From the NCBI RefSeq assembly GCF_001905095.1, contig NZ_LWLS01000063.1, forward strand, positions 78,161 through 142,160: a stretch of 64,000 bases of DNA, given 5' to 3'. Every line of letters starts with the position of its first letter. Within the stretch, counting starts at the first letter, position 1. A program made the translations under genes and the position numbers. Below are positions 37,518 through 46,612 of the stretch, piece by piece. This DNA is from Micromonospora sp. CB01531 (GTDB taxonomy: Bacteria; Actinomycetota; Actinomycetes; Mycobacteriales; Micromonosporaceae). Below the pieces are notes generated by a model. It was not told where the DNA came from and ran no database searches. It saw only the letters and a list, made by a program, of their open reading frames with translations.

Positions 37518-38804
37518 ATGGGACGCTACGACGACGAGGTCGTCGGCCTGGCGGCGCCGCTGGCCGACCCCGGAGACCTGGACGCACTGCTGGACCGGGT
37601 GGGCGACGCCCGCGTGGTGATGCTGGGCGAGGCGAGCCACGGCACGCACGACTTCTACACCTGGCGTGCGTGGATCACCCGCCGGCTGATCGAGGAGAAG
37701 GGCTTCTCGTTCGTCGCCGTCGAGGGCGACTGGCCCGACTGCGACCGGGTGGACCGCAGTGTTCGCTGCGGGCCCGACGCACCGGCGGACCCCCGGGATG
37801 CGCTGGCCACCTTCGAGCGCTGGCCGACGTGGATGTGGGCCAACGAGGAGATCGTCGACTTCACCCGCTGGCTGCGCACCCGCAACGAGCGGGTGGACGA
37901 GCCCGACCGCGCCGGGTTCCACGGGCTGGACGTGTACTCGCTGTGGGAGTCGCTGCGCGAGATCCTCGTCTACCTGCGCGAACACGACCCGGAGCAGGTG
38001 CCGGCGGCGCTGGCGGCGTACGGCTGCTTCCAGCCGTACGAGGAGGACGCGCAGCAGTACGCGCTGGCCACCCGCCTGGTGCCGACGAACTGCGAGAACG
38101 AGGTCGTCGACCTGCTCGTCGGGCTGCGCGAGCGGGCCGCCGCCGACGGCGCAAACCGCTTCGGCGCCTGGCAGAACGCGGAGGTCGTGGCCGGGGCGGA
38201 ACGCTACTACCGGACCATGGCGCGCGGTGGGCGGGAGTCGTGGAACGTCCGCGACCGGCACATGGACGACACCCTCGACCGCCTCCTGCGGCACTACGGG
38301 CCGACGGCGAAGGGGGTCGTCTGGGCGCACAACACCCACGTCGGGGACGCCCGGGCGACCGACATGACCGACGCGGGCGAGGTCAACATCGGCCAGCTCG
38401 CCCGCGAACGGTACGGAGCCGACCAGGTGGTGCTGGTCGGTTTCGGCACCCACCACGGCACCGTGGTCGCGGGCGACGCCTGGGGTGCGCCGATGGAGGT
38501 GATGCCGGTGCCGCCGGGCCGCCGGCACTCGCTGGAGGAGGTCCTGCACGGTGCCGCGCCGGCGCAGGCCCTGTTCGTGTTCCCCGGCGACGAGCCGCTG
38601 GACCTGCTCACCGACGAACTCGACCACCGGGCGATCGGTGTCGTCTACCACCCGGAACGGGAGAGCTTCGGCAACTACGTCCCCACCGTGCTCGGCGACC
38701 GGTACGACGCGTTCTGCTGGATCGACGAGTCCCAGGCGGTCCGGCCGCTGCGCCTGCGGCCCACCGCTCTCACCGAGCCCGAGACGTACCCCTCGGGCGT
38801 CTGA
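37518..38804 (+). CDS. erythromycin-esterase family protein
   Basis: This 428-residue protein belongs to the erythromycin esterase/succinoglycan-biosynthesis (EreA-like) fold: MLGEASHGTHDFYTWR, VEGDWPDCDRVDR, FHGLDVYSLWESLREI, WAHNTHVGDAR and GFGTHHGTVVAG carry the conserved Glu, His and Asp residues of the family. Chromosomal homologues are widespread in actinomycetes, and most have no demonstrated macrolide activity, so resistance should not be assumed. It has no operon partner; a small stress-like gene follows 95 bases later. Confidence 0.9.
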   Translation: MGRYDDEVVGLAAPLADPGDLDALLDRVGDARVVMLGEASHGTHDFYTWRAWITRRLIEEKGFSFVAVEGDWPDCDRVDRSVRCGPDAPADPRDALATFERWPTWMWANEEIVDFTRWLRTRNERVDEPDRAGFHGLDVYSLWESLREILVYLREHDPEQVPAALAAYGCFQPYEEDAQQYALATRLVPTNCENEVVDLLVGLRERAAADGANRFGAWQNAEVVAGAERYYRTMARGGRESWNVRDRHMDDTLDRLLRHYGPTAKGVVWAHNTHVGDARATDMTDAGEVNIGQLARERYGADQVVLVGFGTHHGTVVAGDAWGAPMEVMPVPPGRRHSLEEVLHGAAPAQALFVFPGDEPLDLLTDELDHRAIGVVYHPERESFGNYVPTVLGDRYDAFCWIDESQAVRPLRLRPTALTEPETYPSGV

Positions 38805-38899
38805 TCCCGCGCGGTCGACCGTTTGGGCCCAGGGGCTGCGGGAACGCAGATCTCTCCAACCGGAGTCGCTTCAGGCTCTTGAGCATACGGGAGGCTGAC

Positions 38900-39058
38900 A
38901 TGGCCGATCGCGAGAAGCTTCACGACCTGCGCCAACAGGCCCACAACGCCGGCATCGAGGGCAACTCCAAGATGACCGAGGGCCAGCTGCGGCAGGCGCT
39001 CAACAAGGTCAGCAAGGGCACCAATCCGCAGGAAGCCAAGCGGCAGGCCAAGGGCTGA
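38900..39058 (+). CDS. small charged protein, Rho-N/SAP-like
   Basis: This 52-residue protein starts at ATG 38900 with GGGAGGC upstream. It is highly charged and helical: REKLHDLRQQAHNAGIEG, then KMTEGQLRQALNKV. The helix-extended loop-helix rhythm (leucines plus MTEGQLRQAL) resembles SAP/Rho-N-type or plasmid-stabilisation-like microdomains that bind nucleic acid. Function unknown. It ends just before a strong hairpin, so it is an independent transcript. Confidence 0.7.
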   Translation: MADREKLHDLRQQAHNAGIEGNSKMTEGQLRQALNKVSKGTNPQEAKRQAKG

Positions 39059-39073
39059 CACCAGCTCGTTCGC

Positions 39074-39105
39074 GGCGGCGCCGGGCAATGACGCCCGGCG
39101 CCGCC
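39074..39105 (+). terminator. 13-bp perfect hairpin after small gene
   Basis: GGCGGCGCCGGGC (39074-39086) and GCCCGGCGCCGCC (39093-39105) are perfect arms around AATGAC, 16 bases after the stop of the 52-residue gene. Confidence 0.85.
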
Positions 39106-39147
39106 GTAGCGTCCGCACTGCTCCTGCCGCCAGGCGCGGAGGTCCTG

Positions 39148-40041
39148 ATGTACGACGACGGTTTTGAGGAATTCGACCTCGCCACCAACGGCACGACGAT
39201 CCACGGACGTCGCGGCGGCCAGGGGGAACCGGTCCTGCTCCTGCACGGCATCCCCGAGACCCACCTCATGTGGCGGCACGTGGCGCCGGCGCTCGCCGAG
39301 CGGTTCACGGTGGTCGCCACCGACCTGCGCGGGTACGGCGCCAGCGGCAAACCGCCGACCTGCCCGGACCACACGCCGTACAGCATGCGGGAGATCGCCC
39401 GCGACCAGGTCGAGGTCATGGCGAAGCTGGGATACGGCCGGTTCAGCGTGGTCGGCCATGACCGGGGCGCGCGGTGCGCGTACCGGATGGCGTTGGACCA
39501 TCCGCGGACGGTCACCCGGCTCGCGGTGCTCGACGTCATCCCGACGGCGGACACATACCGGAACGTGGACCGGGAGTTCACCCGCGCCTTCTGGATCTGG
39601 TCCTTCCTGTCCGCCCCGGAACCAGTCCCCGAACGGCTGATTGCCCAGGCCCCCGACGTCATCGTCAACCACATGCTCGACGCGTGGTCCGACCGGCCGG
39701 AGGCCTTCCCGGCCGACGTCCGCGCCGCCTACGTCGACGCGTTCCGGCACCCCGACACCGTCCACGCCGTCTGCGAGGAGTACCGGGCGTCGATCACCCT
39801 CGACGTCGCGCACGACGAGGCCGACCGCGGCCGGCGGCGGATCAGCTGCCCGGTCCTCGCGCTGTGGAGCGGCACCGGGTTCCTCGCCGGCCGGTACGAG
39901 CCGCTGAAGGTCTGGCGGCAGTGGGCGGACGAGGTGCACGGTGGCCCGATGCCGGCGGGGCATTTCCTCGCCGAGGAAGCGCCTGCGGAGACCGCACGCC
40001 GCCTCCTCGATTTCCTCTCCATCACTCCGACGAAGGCTTAG
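39148..40041 (+). CDS. epoxide hydrolase/haloacid-dehalogenase-type alpha/beta hydrolase
   Basis: This 297-residue protein has the oxyanion-hole motif LLHGIPETH and the nucleophile elbow VVGHDRGARCAYRMAL, with Asp as nucleophile. Other features are an RGYGASGKPP lid loop and the catalytic His in PAGHFLAEEAP. The Asp nucleophile places it with epoxide hydrolases and fluoroacetate dehalogenases. Substrate not predictable. ATG 39148 follows GGAGG; an earlier ATG (39088) lies inside the terminator loop and is unlikely. Confidence 0.9.
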   Translation: MYDDGFEEFDLATNGTTIHGRRGGQGEPVLLLHGIPETHLMWRHVAPALAERFTVVATDLRGYGASGKPPTCPDHTPYSMREIARDQVEVMAKLGYGRFSVVGHDRGARCAYRMALDHPRTVTRLAVLDVIPTADTYRNVDREFTRAFWIWSFLSAPEPVPERLIAQAPDVIVNHMLDAWSDRPEAFPADVRAAYVDAFRHPDTVHAVCEEYRASITLDVAHDEADRGRRRISCPVLALWSGTGFLAGRYEPLKVWRQWADEVHGGPMPAGHFLAEEAPAETARRLLDFLSITPTKA

Positions 40042-40050
40042 CATCGCGGA

Positions 40051-40833
40051 GTGTCACCGGATCGTCGCGGCGCTCTGCGCGCCGCCGCCACTGCGGCCGC
40101 CGGACTTGTCGGACTGGCTGGCTGCAACCTGACGCGCCGACCGTCGGTCGCCCGGTCGGCCACGTCGGGGACCGGCACCACGCCGCCCACCTCCCCGCCC
40201 CCGCCGGCCGCAGGGGCCTCCGCTCCTCCCGCCCTACCGGCGGAGATCAGCAGCGGACCACGGGAACGGCCCAACGTGGCGCTGACCTTCCATGGCCAGG
40301 GGGAGCCGGCCCTCGCCCGCCAGTTGCTGGCCGAACTGGAGCGGGCCGACGCCCGGGTCACCGTCTTCGCGGTCGGTACGTGGTTGGCCGACCAGCCCGC
40401 GATGGCGCGGCGAGTCCTCGACGGCGGCCATGAGCTGGGCAACCATACCGAGAACCATGCCGACATCAGCCGGCTGCCCCCGGGCGAGGCGTTCGCTGAG
40501 ATCAACCGGTGCGCCCAGCGGATCAAGCAGCTCACCGGCTCGATCGGCGTCTGGTTCCGCCCGTCGCAGACCCAGCACGCCAACGCCATGGTCCGCGCCC
40601 AGGCCAGCCGGGTGGGCTATCCGACGTGCGTGTCGTACGACGTCGACTCGCTCGACCACACCGACCCGGGTGCACCGCTGGTGGTACGGACCACGATGAG
40701 CCAGGTCCGGCCGGGTTCGATTGTCAGCCTGCACTTCGGCCACCGGGACACGCTGGCCGCCATCGGCCCGATCCTCGACGGGCTGCACCAGCGGGGTCTG
40801 CACGCCGTGTCGATGAAGAAGCTGCTGACCTGA
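40051..40833 (+). CDS. polysaccharide-deacetylase-like lipoprotein lacking the usual aspartates
   Basis: This 260-residue protein starts at GTG 40051, with an Arg-Arg n-region and a lipobox-like GLVGLAGC, followed by a Thr/Pro/Ala-rich linker. The NodB fold keeps the metal-binding His pair (GHELGNHTENH) and the final LHFGH. Motif 1, normally TFDDG, reads TFHGQG, and the RPPYG loop reads RPSQTQ. The catalytic base and one metal ligand are thus missing, so it may bind polysaccharide without deacetylating it, or use different chemistry. Confidence 0.85.
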   Translation: MSPDRRGALRAAATAAAGLVGLAGCNLTRRPSVARSATSGTGTTPPTSPPPPAAGASAPPALPAEISSGPRERPNVALTFHGQGEPALARQLLAELERADARVTVFAVGTWLADQPAMARRVLDGGHELGNHTENHADISRLPPGEAFAEINRCAQRIKQLTGSIGVWFRPSQTQHANAMVRAQASRVGYPTCVSYDVDSLDHTDPGAPLVVRTTMSQVRPGSIVSLHFGHRDTLAAIGPILDGLHQRGLHAVSMKKLLT

Positions 40834-40907
40834 TGCCCGTCGTCGTGTGGCCTCGCCGCCTCCTGTGGCGACGGCGGTGGCCGCCGGCCGCACCGGGATG
40901 CGCTGGC

Positions 40908-40938
40908 CCTGGCGCCGGCGCGGGTAGCCGGCGCCAGG
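40908..40938 (+). terminator. 12-bp perfect hairpin after deacetylase-like gene
   Basis: CCTGGCGCCGGC (40908-40919) and GCCGGCGCCAGG (40927-40938) surround the loop GCGGGTA, about 75 bases past the upstream stop and before the lipoprotein operon. Confidence 0.8.
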
Positions 40939-41005
40939 ACCGATTGGTGACGGCGTAGGGAATCACCCGATTACCCGGCGTCCGCCGCGCCATAGCGTCG
41001 ACCGC

Positions 41006-41587
41006 ATGGCCCGTCACCTGTTCGCGTCGGTCCGCCCCGCGTGGCGTCCCGCCGCACCACGTTCCCGAGCCCGTGCCGCCCGAGGGCGGCGGCTGATGCC
41101 GCTGCTGCTGCTCGCCCTGCTCGTTCCCGCCGCCTGCGACAGCTCGGCCGACTCCTCCGCGTCGGGGGGCGCCGACGCCGGCTCGGGAGTCGACGCGGGA
41201 TCGGACGACCTCGGCAAGCTCGCCGACTCGGTGCCGACGTGCCCCTTCACCGCCGACCGGGTGTCCGAACTGCTCGGCAAACCGATGAAGGACCAGGGCA
41301 ACTGCGCGTTCGGCGACGGCAACGGCGTCGCCAGCCTCACCATCACCATGGCGTCCGAGTTCGCCGGTGCGACGACCTACGACTACCAGCACGAGCAGGC
41401 CGGCGAGCAGTACGACAAGGTGGTGGACCTCGGTGACCGGTCGTACCTCGCCGCCAAGGACATCGCGGGAGAGGCCGTCGTGGTCAGCCCCAAGGGCAGC
41501 TACACCATGATCATGAGCAGCTTCAGCATGGACGTCGCGACCTATGAGCAGAAGCTGCGTCAACTGCTCGACGCGCTGCCGGCGTGA
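41006..41587 (+). CDS. DUF3558-like lipoprotein 1
   Basis: This 193-residue protein has a long basic n-region and a lipobox (LLVPAAC), then an Asp/Ser/Gly-rich linker. A small globular domain contains a Cys pair (VPTCPFTADRVSELLGKPM ... GNCAFGDGNG), the layout of actinobacterial DUF3558-type lipoproteins. An internal Met (MPLLLLALL) could be the true start. Function unknown. It is followed 11 bases later by a related lipoprotein. Confidence 0.75.
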   Translation: MARHLFASVRPAWRPAAPRSRARAARGRRLMPLLLLALLVPAACDSSADSSASGGADAGSGVDAGSDDLGKLADSVPTCPFTADRVSELLGKPMKDQGNCAFGDGNGVASLTITMASEFAGATTYDYQHEQAGEQYDKVVDLGDRSYLAAKDIAGEAVVVSPKGSYTMIMSSFSMDVATYEQKLRQLLDALPA

Positions 41588-41598
41588 GGGGGACCCAG

Positions 41599-42141
41599 AT
41601 GCGTGGCAGGCACCTCGCGGTGCTCGGTGTGGCCGTGGTCGCGCTCCTGCTGTCCGCCGCTTGTAGCGGCTCGGACGACAAGCCCACCGCGGGCGGCAAG
41701 CCGGCCCGGACGGCCGCGGCGGAGCCGGCAACCGGGGAGACCAGCCCGGCGGCCGAGGAGAGCAGCCCGGCCTCCGCGCTGCCCGACGCCTGCACCCTGG
41801 TGTCCAAGGCGGACGCGGAGAAGCTGGCCGGCACGCCGGTGGACGACGCGGTGGCGGCCCGGGAGAGCTGCACCTACACCGCACCGGTCACCGGCCCGAC
41901 GGCACAGGTCGAGGTGTACGTCGGTGACGGCGCGAAGAAGTACCTCGACATCGAGCGTGACCTCGGGCACGACGTGCGGCCACTGTCCGGGGTGGCGGAC
42001 GAGGCCCACCTCACGTTGGAGGCGTTCTTCATCAGGAAGGCCGACGTGTGGGTGGCGGTCCGGCTGGTGCGGCTCAACGACCCGGAGGAGAACCGCAAGC
42101 CGCTGGAGGGCCTCGCCCGCGCCGTCGCCGGGCGGATGTGA
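41599..42141 (+). CDS. DUF3558-like lipoprotein 2
   Basis: This 180-residue lipoprotein (lipobox LLLSAAC) has a Thr/Ala/Glu-rich linker and a domain beginning LPDACTLVSKADAEKLAGTPV with the second Cys in ARESCTYTAP. It closely parallels lipoprotein 1 in architecture, suggesting tandem duplication and divergence. ATG 41599 follows GAGGGGGACCC. No binding or catalytic residues are recognised. Confidence 0.78.
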   Translation: MRGRHLAVLGVAVVALLLSAACSGSDDKPTAGGKPARTAAAEPATGETSPAAEESSPASALPDACTLVSKADAEKLAGTPVDDAVAARESCTYTAPVTGPTAQVEVYVGDGAKKYLDIERDLGHDVRPLSGVADEAHLTLEAFFIRKADVWVAVRLVRLNDPEENRKPLEGLARAVAGRM

Positions 42142-42149
42142 GGTGGCCG

Positions 42150-43610
42150 ATGCGACCCGGTCGCGGGCGGACTCTGCTCGCCGCCGCCGTCGCGGTCCTG
42201 ATCGCGCTGACCGGCTGTGACAGTCTCCGGCCGGCGGTGCGGACCGACGCGACGGTCGGCGAGGCGGACCTGCGCTACGGGGACGCGCCGGCGCCCGCTT
42301 CCGGGGTCACGCTGCAACCTGACGTCGTCCTGGTGGGTGGGGGCGGCCGCTCGGTGCGTTCGGTCAGCGCCGACGGGCTGACCTGGCGCATCGACGCGGC
42401 CGCGAGGAACGCCCGGCAGCTCGAACCCGGCAAGGTCATGTTCATCACCGGCCGTGGCGTCGGCCGGGTGCTGGACATCGCCGAGGACGGCGGTGACCTG
42501 CTGGTGACCATCGGCCCGGTGGACATCACCGAGATCATCCGGGACGGCACCTTCGAGAAACAGGGTGTCCCCCTCGACGATCCGGTCACCTACCCCGCCG
42601 GCGAGCCGTCGTGGGCCGAGGACCAGCCGACGCCACCGAGCACCTTCGGCCGGAGCCGCCCGGTGCGGCGGCCGCCGCTGCTCGGGTCGTCCGACCCCCC
42701 GGTGCAACCACCCCCGCAGCGGGGCGGCCAGGTCGGCACGAGAACCCACGGCTACCAGGTCTACTCCAGCTGCTGTACCGACGGCGTGGGCGCCCATTTC
42801 GCCTACGACGACGGAGGGGTCCGGCTCGTCGGCACGGTCACGCTCACCTTCAAGCGACCGGACGCCGCCTTCCACCTCGCCATCGGCGCCGGAAAGGTGA
42901 CGCGGGCGGAACTGGAGATCAGCGGTGGGTTCGGGATCAAGGTCGACTTCGAGGGCGGCATCCAGGACGGGCAGAACCACAAGAAGGTGTTCCCGATCCC
43001 GGTCGACATCTCCTTCCCCATCGGCCAGGTGATCGGGATTCCGCTCTCGTTCACGGTCAGCCAGACCCTCGAGGTCGCCACCGCGTTCGGCGCCAAGGCG
43101 GGCACGGTCAAGGGCTCGGGTGAATACTCCCTGGCCGGCAAGCTGGGCTTCGGCTACGTCAACGGCAGCGTCGGGCCGCGGGTCACCGAGCAGTTCCAGC
43201 GCCGCAAGAGTCTGCTCAACTCGCTTACCGGGGTACCGGTCGGGGTCATGGGCCTGGTCATCCGCCACGGCGTCCGGTTCACCGTCGGCCTCAGCGCCTT
43301 CCTGTTCACCGCCGGCGTCTACTTCGAGCTGACCACGTCGTACGGCGCGACGCTCGGCTCCGCCCTCGGCGCGCCGTACGCGCAGTGCCGAGGGGTGGGC
43401 ATCGGAGTGAAGGCGGTCTTCGGCGTCGGTTACCGGATCCTCGAACCCGTGGTCAAGGTGATCAACAAGATCCTCAGCCTGTTGACACCGAGTAGGGCGC
43501 CGACGATCCCACCTGTCGCGGCGGCGAGCGGACCGCGCTGGAGCGCCGACGTCTACCGCAACGAGGAGGTCATCCCGAACGTGGCGGTGTGCGGACACGC
43601 GCTGAAGTGA
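42150..43610 (+). CDS. large secreted lipoprotein of unknown function
   Basis: This 486-residue protein starts at ATG 42150, 8 bases after lipoprotein 2, with lipobox LIALTGC. An N-terminal beta-rich part (about 40-150) is followed by a Pro/Arg-rich linker. A C-terminal half of alternating hydrophobic strands follows (GGFGIKVDFEGGIQDG, VFPIPVDISFPIGQVIGIP, GLSAFLFTAGVYFELTTSYG), with a paired-cysteine SSCCTDG. I do not recognise a family. The strand pattern suggests a beta-sandwich or lipid-binding fold. Confidence 0.7.
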   Translation: MRPGRGRTLLAAAVAVLIALTGCDSLRPAVRTDATVGEADLRYGDAPAPASGVTLQPDVVLVGGGGRSVRSVSADGLTWRIDAAARNARQLEPGKVMFITGRGVGRVLDIAEDGGDLLVTIGPVDITEIIRDGTFEKQGVPLDDPVTYPAGEPSWAEDQPTPPSTFGRSRPVRRPPLLGSSDPPVQPPPQRGGQVGTRTHGYQVYSSCCTDGVGAHFAYDDGGVRLVGTVTLTFKRPDAAFHLAIGAGKVTRAELEISGGFGIKVDFEGGIQDGQNHKKVFPIPVDISFPIGQVIGIPLSFTVSQTLEVATAFGAKAGTVKGSGEYSLAGKLGFGYVNGSVGPRVTEQFQRRKSLLNSLTGVPVGVMGLVIRHGVRFTVGLSAFLFTAGVYFELTTSYGATLGSALGAPYAQCRGVGIGVKAVFGVGYRILEPVVKVINKILSLLTPSRAPTIPPVAAASGPRWSADVYRNEEVIPNVAVCGHALK

Positions 43611-43625
43611 GCGACCACCTCGCTC

Positions 43626-43658
43626 GGCGGGATGGCACGGCTGTGCCATCATCCCGCC
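43626..43658. promoter_or_regulatory. hairpin abutting the LAL regulator start
   Basis: GGCGGGAT (43626-43633) pairs with ATCCCGCC (43651-43658), and inner GGCAC (43634-43638) with GTGCC (43643-43647), leaving an ATC bulge. It ends one base before ATG 43659 and 16 bases after the lipoprotein stop. It may terminate the lipoprotein operon, be an operator, or control translation. Confidence 0.55.
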
Positions 43659-46421
43659 ATGGACGCCTCCCTCGTCGGCCGTGACGCGACCCTCGAGCAG
43701 ACCTGGCGCACACTGGTGGGCGGGGCGCCGGCGCTCCTGGAAGGCCCCAGTGGCATCGGCAAGACCGCGCTGTGGCGGGCCGTCGTCGCCCGGGCCCAGC
43801 GGTCCGGCTGGGTCCTGCTGGCCAGCGCGCCGACCGAGGCCGAGGCCGTGTTGCCGTACGCGGCCCTGGCCGACGTGCTGCGGCCGCTGGCCGGCCGGGT
43901 GGCGGCCCTGCCCCCGCCACAGCGGATCGCCGCCGAGGTGGTGCTGCTGTCCGCCGACCACGACGAGGCGATCGACGAGCGGGCGGTGGGTGCGGCCACC
44001 CGTTCGTTGTTCGAGGCCGCGATGGGTGGCGAGGTGCCGGTGCTGCTCGCCATCGACGACGCGCCCTGGCTCGATCCGCCGAGCGAGCGGGCGTTGCGGT
44101 TCGCGCTGCGCCGCCTTGTCCGCTGGCCGGCCACCCTGCTCACCCGCCGTACCGACGAGGCCGGGCCGCGCGCCCTCCCGCTCGGGCTCGACGACGACCG
44201 GGCCGGCGACCGCCGGCTCACCCGGATCGGCGTGCCGCCCCTCGGCCCGGCGGCGCTGCACCGCATCGTCCAGGCGCGGCTCGGGGGCACGCTCAGCCGC
44301 CCGTTGCTCGCCCGGATCACCCGGGACGCCGGGGGCAACCCGCTGCTGGCCATCGAGCTGGCCCGGGCGGTGCTGCGGTTGCCCCGGCCACCGCGGCCGG
44401 GCGAGGACCTGCCGGTGCCGTCGTTGATGCGTCAACTGCTCGCGGACGCCCTGCGGGCACTGCCCCGGCCCAGCCGCGACGCGGTGCGCCTGGCCGCGCT
44501 GCTGAGCGTGCCCACCCTGCCGGACCTGCACGCGGCCGGGGTGCCGGTGGACGCGTTCGACGCGGCGGAGGAGGCCGGCCTGTTGAGCGTGACGCCGAGC
44601 CGGATCAGCTTCGCCCACCCGCTGTACGCCGCCGCGGTGCGCGAGAGCATCCCGTCCGGCGTCCGGCACCGGCTCAACGGTGTGCTGGCCGAGGCGGTGT
44701 CCGACCCGGACGAGCGGGCGCGGCAGCTCGCCCGGTGCGCGGTGGCGCCGGACGAGGCGCTCGCCGCCGAACTGGCCGCCGCGGCCGCACGCCAACGCTC
44801 CCGGGGCGCTCCCGCCGTCGCCGCCGAGTGGTACGACCGCGCCGCCGACCTCACGCCCCCGACGGCCGCCGCGGATCGGGACCGGCGGCGCCTGGACGCG
44901 GTGCAGTGCCGCATCGACAGCGGCGACTACGCCGCGGCCGGTGCGGCCGCGGACGCCGCCGCCGGACAGCTGGCCGGCGCGGCGCACGCGGAGGCGCTGC
45001 TGCTGCGCGCCATGGTCGCCTGGTGCGTCGACGACCTCACCGGCGCGGTGGCCCTCGCCCGGCGTGCGTTGGCCGCGGCCGAGGGGCATCGCGACCTGGC
45101 CGGGCGCATCCACACGCACCTGACCCTGTTCCAGGACGCCCCGGAGCCCGCCCGCCGGCACGCCGAGGCCGCCATCGCGCACCTGTCCGACCGGGCCGAG
45201 CACCGTCCGCTGCTCACCGCCGCGCTGTTCCTGCTGTTCTTCCACGAGGTACGCGCCGGGCGTCCGGCCCGGACCGAGGTGCTCGACCGGGCGCTGGTCC
45301 TGGAGGCCGGTGAACCGTCCTGGCTCGCCGGGTCGATTCCGGCGATCTGGTGGAAGGCCACGGACGACCATGAGCGGGCCCGGGCCCGGCTGCACCACAT
45401 GCTGGGTCGGGCCGTGGCCCGTGGCGACGAACCGTGGCAGCACGAGATGCTCACCCACCTGGGCGAGGCCGAGCTGCTGGCCGGCCGGTTCGACACCGCC
45501 GGGGAGCACATCGCGGCGGCCCGCGAGCTGGGCGAGCAGCTCGGCACCGGCCTGGTCGGCGAGACCTGGCTGGCCGGGATGCTGGACGCCTACCGGGGCC
45601 GGCTCGCCGAGGCCGACGCGGTGGCCGAGGGCGGGCTGCGCCGGGCCGACGAGTTCGACGACGCGTGGTGCCGGCGGATCCACCTGCAGCTGGCCGGGTT
45701 CGTGGCACTCTCCGCCGGCCGGATGGCCGAGGCCGCCGCGGCGTACGGGGCACTCGTCGCGGAGTTGGACGGCTCGGGGATCGCCGAGCCGCTCGCGCAG
45801 CGCTTCGAGCCGGACTGGATCGAGGCGTGCGTCGGTGCCGGTGACCTGGAGACCGCACGCGCCGCGCTGGTCCGTCTCGCCGAGCGGCACGCCCGGCTGG
45901 GCCGCCCGTGGACCACCCTCGGCCTTGCCCGCAGCCGGGTGCTGGTGGACAGCGCCACCGGAGCCGACCCGGCCGAGGCGCTGGCCGCGCTCGTCGCAGC
46001 GCGGGCGAGCGTGCCGGTGGACGTGCTGCCGCTGGACCGGGCCCGCTGCCTGCTGGTCGCCGGCCGGGCACACCGCCGGGCCCGCCGCCGCCGGGAGGCC
46101 CGCGAGGCCCTCGACGCGGCGGCTGCCGAGTTCACCGCCCTGGGCGCGGTCGCCTTCGCCGAGCGGGCCCAGCTGGAGCTGGCCAGGATCGGCCGGCGTG
46201 CGCCGGCACCGACCGTGCTGACGGCCACGGAGGAACGGGTGGCCCGGCTCGCCGCCCAGGGCCGCACCAACCGGGCCATCGCCGACTCGCTGTTCATCAG
46301 CCCGAAGACCGTCGAGGCCAACCTCGCCCGGGTGTACCGGAAGCTCTGCATCTCCAGCCGCGCCGAGCTCGGCGCGGCCATGGGCAGGCCGGCGCCACCG
46401 CCGGAGTCCATCTCCAGCTGA
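43659..46421 (+). CDS. LAL-type LuxR regulator with AAA ATPase domain
   Basis: This 920-residue regulator has an N-terminal ATPase module with Walker A (LEGPSGIGKTALWRAV, about residues 25-40) and Walker B (VLLAIDDAPWLD). A long helical TPR-like middle follows (many ARR/AEA repeats). The C-terminal LuxR helix-turn-helix reads LTATEERVARLAAQGRTNRA ... SPKTVEANLARVYRKL. Such regulators respond to sugar or pathway signals and often control secondary metabolism. The start is ambiguous: ATG 43632 lies inside the hairpin and would add nine residues, so I chose 43659. Confidence 0.93.
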   Translation: MDASLVGRDATLEQTWRTLVGGAPALLEGPSGIGKTALWRAVVARAQRSGWVLLASAPTEAEAVLPYAALADVLRPLAGRVAALPPPQRIAAEVVLLSADHDEAIDERAVGAATRSLFEAAMGGEVPVLLAIDDAPWLDPPSERALRFALRRLVRWPATLLTRRTDEAGPRALPLGLDDDRAGDRRLTRIGVPPLGPAALHRIVQARLGGTLSRPLLARITRDAGGNPLLAIELARAVLRLPRPPRPGEDLPVPSLMRQLLADALRALPRPSRDAVRLAALLSVPTLPDLHAAGVPVDAFDAAEEAGLLSVTPSRISFAHPLYAAAVRESIPSGVRHRLNGVLAEAVSDPDERARQLARCAVAPDEALAAELAAAAARQRSRGAPAVAAEWYDRAADLTPPTAAADRDRRRLDAVQCRIDSGDYAAAGAAADAAAGQLAGAAHAEALLLRAMVAWCVDDLTGAVALARRALAAAEGHRDLAGRIHTHLTLFQDAPEPARRHAEAAIAHLSDRAEHRPLLTAALFLLFFHEVRAGRPARTEVLDRALVLEAGEPSWLAGSIPAIWWKATDDHERARARLHHMLGRAVARGDEPWQHEMLTHLGEAELLAGRFDTAGEHIAAARELGEQLGTGLVGETWLAGMLDAYRGRLAEADAVAEGGLRRADEFDDAWCRRIHLQLAGFVALSAGRMAEAAAAYGALVAELDGSGIAEPLAQRFEPDWIEACVGAGDLETARAALVRLAERHARLGRPWTTLGLARSRVLVDSATGADPAEALAALVAARASVPVDVLPLDRARCLLVAGRAHRRARRRREAREALDAAAAEFTALGAVAFAERAQLELARIGRRAPAPTVLTATEERVARLAAQGRTNRAIADSLFISPKTVEANLARVYRKLCISSRAELGAAMGRPAPPPESISS

Positions 46422-46612
46422 CCGGAGCGGCCGCGGGACCGACACCGCCGGAACTATGTCCGGTTTTCGCCGTTGGTGGCGTGTTTGTCGGATAAGCTTG
46501 CGGGCATGATCGAGGTGGTGCCGTCAACGGCCGGCGCAGGACGGAGCGGGATGCCGGGTGGACCGGTGAGCACGCGCGAGATCGACCGCGGGTCGTGGCG
46601 CGCGCCGCGCCC

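Noticed and set aside
37518..38804. Calling the erythromycin-esterase homologue a macrolide-resistance gene
   Set aside because: Family membership is clear, but chromosomal members are diverse and the sequence does not show activity on macrolides.
41874..46445. A 1523-codon open frame on the minus strand
   Set aside because: Antisense to the lipoproteins and the LAL regulator; composition is Arg/Gly/His-rich shadow coding without motifs.
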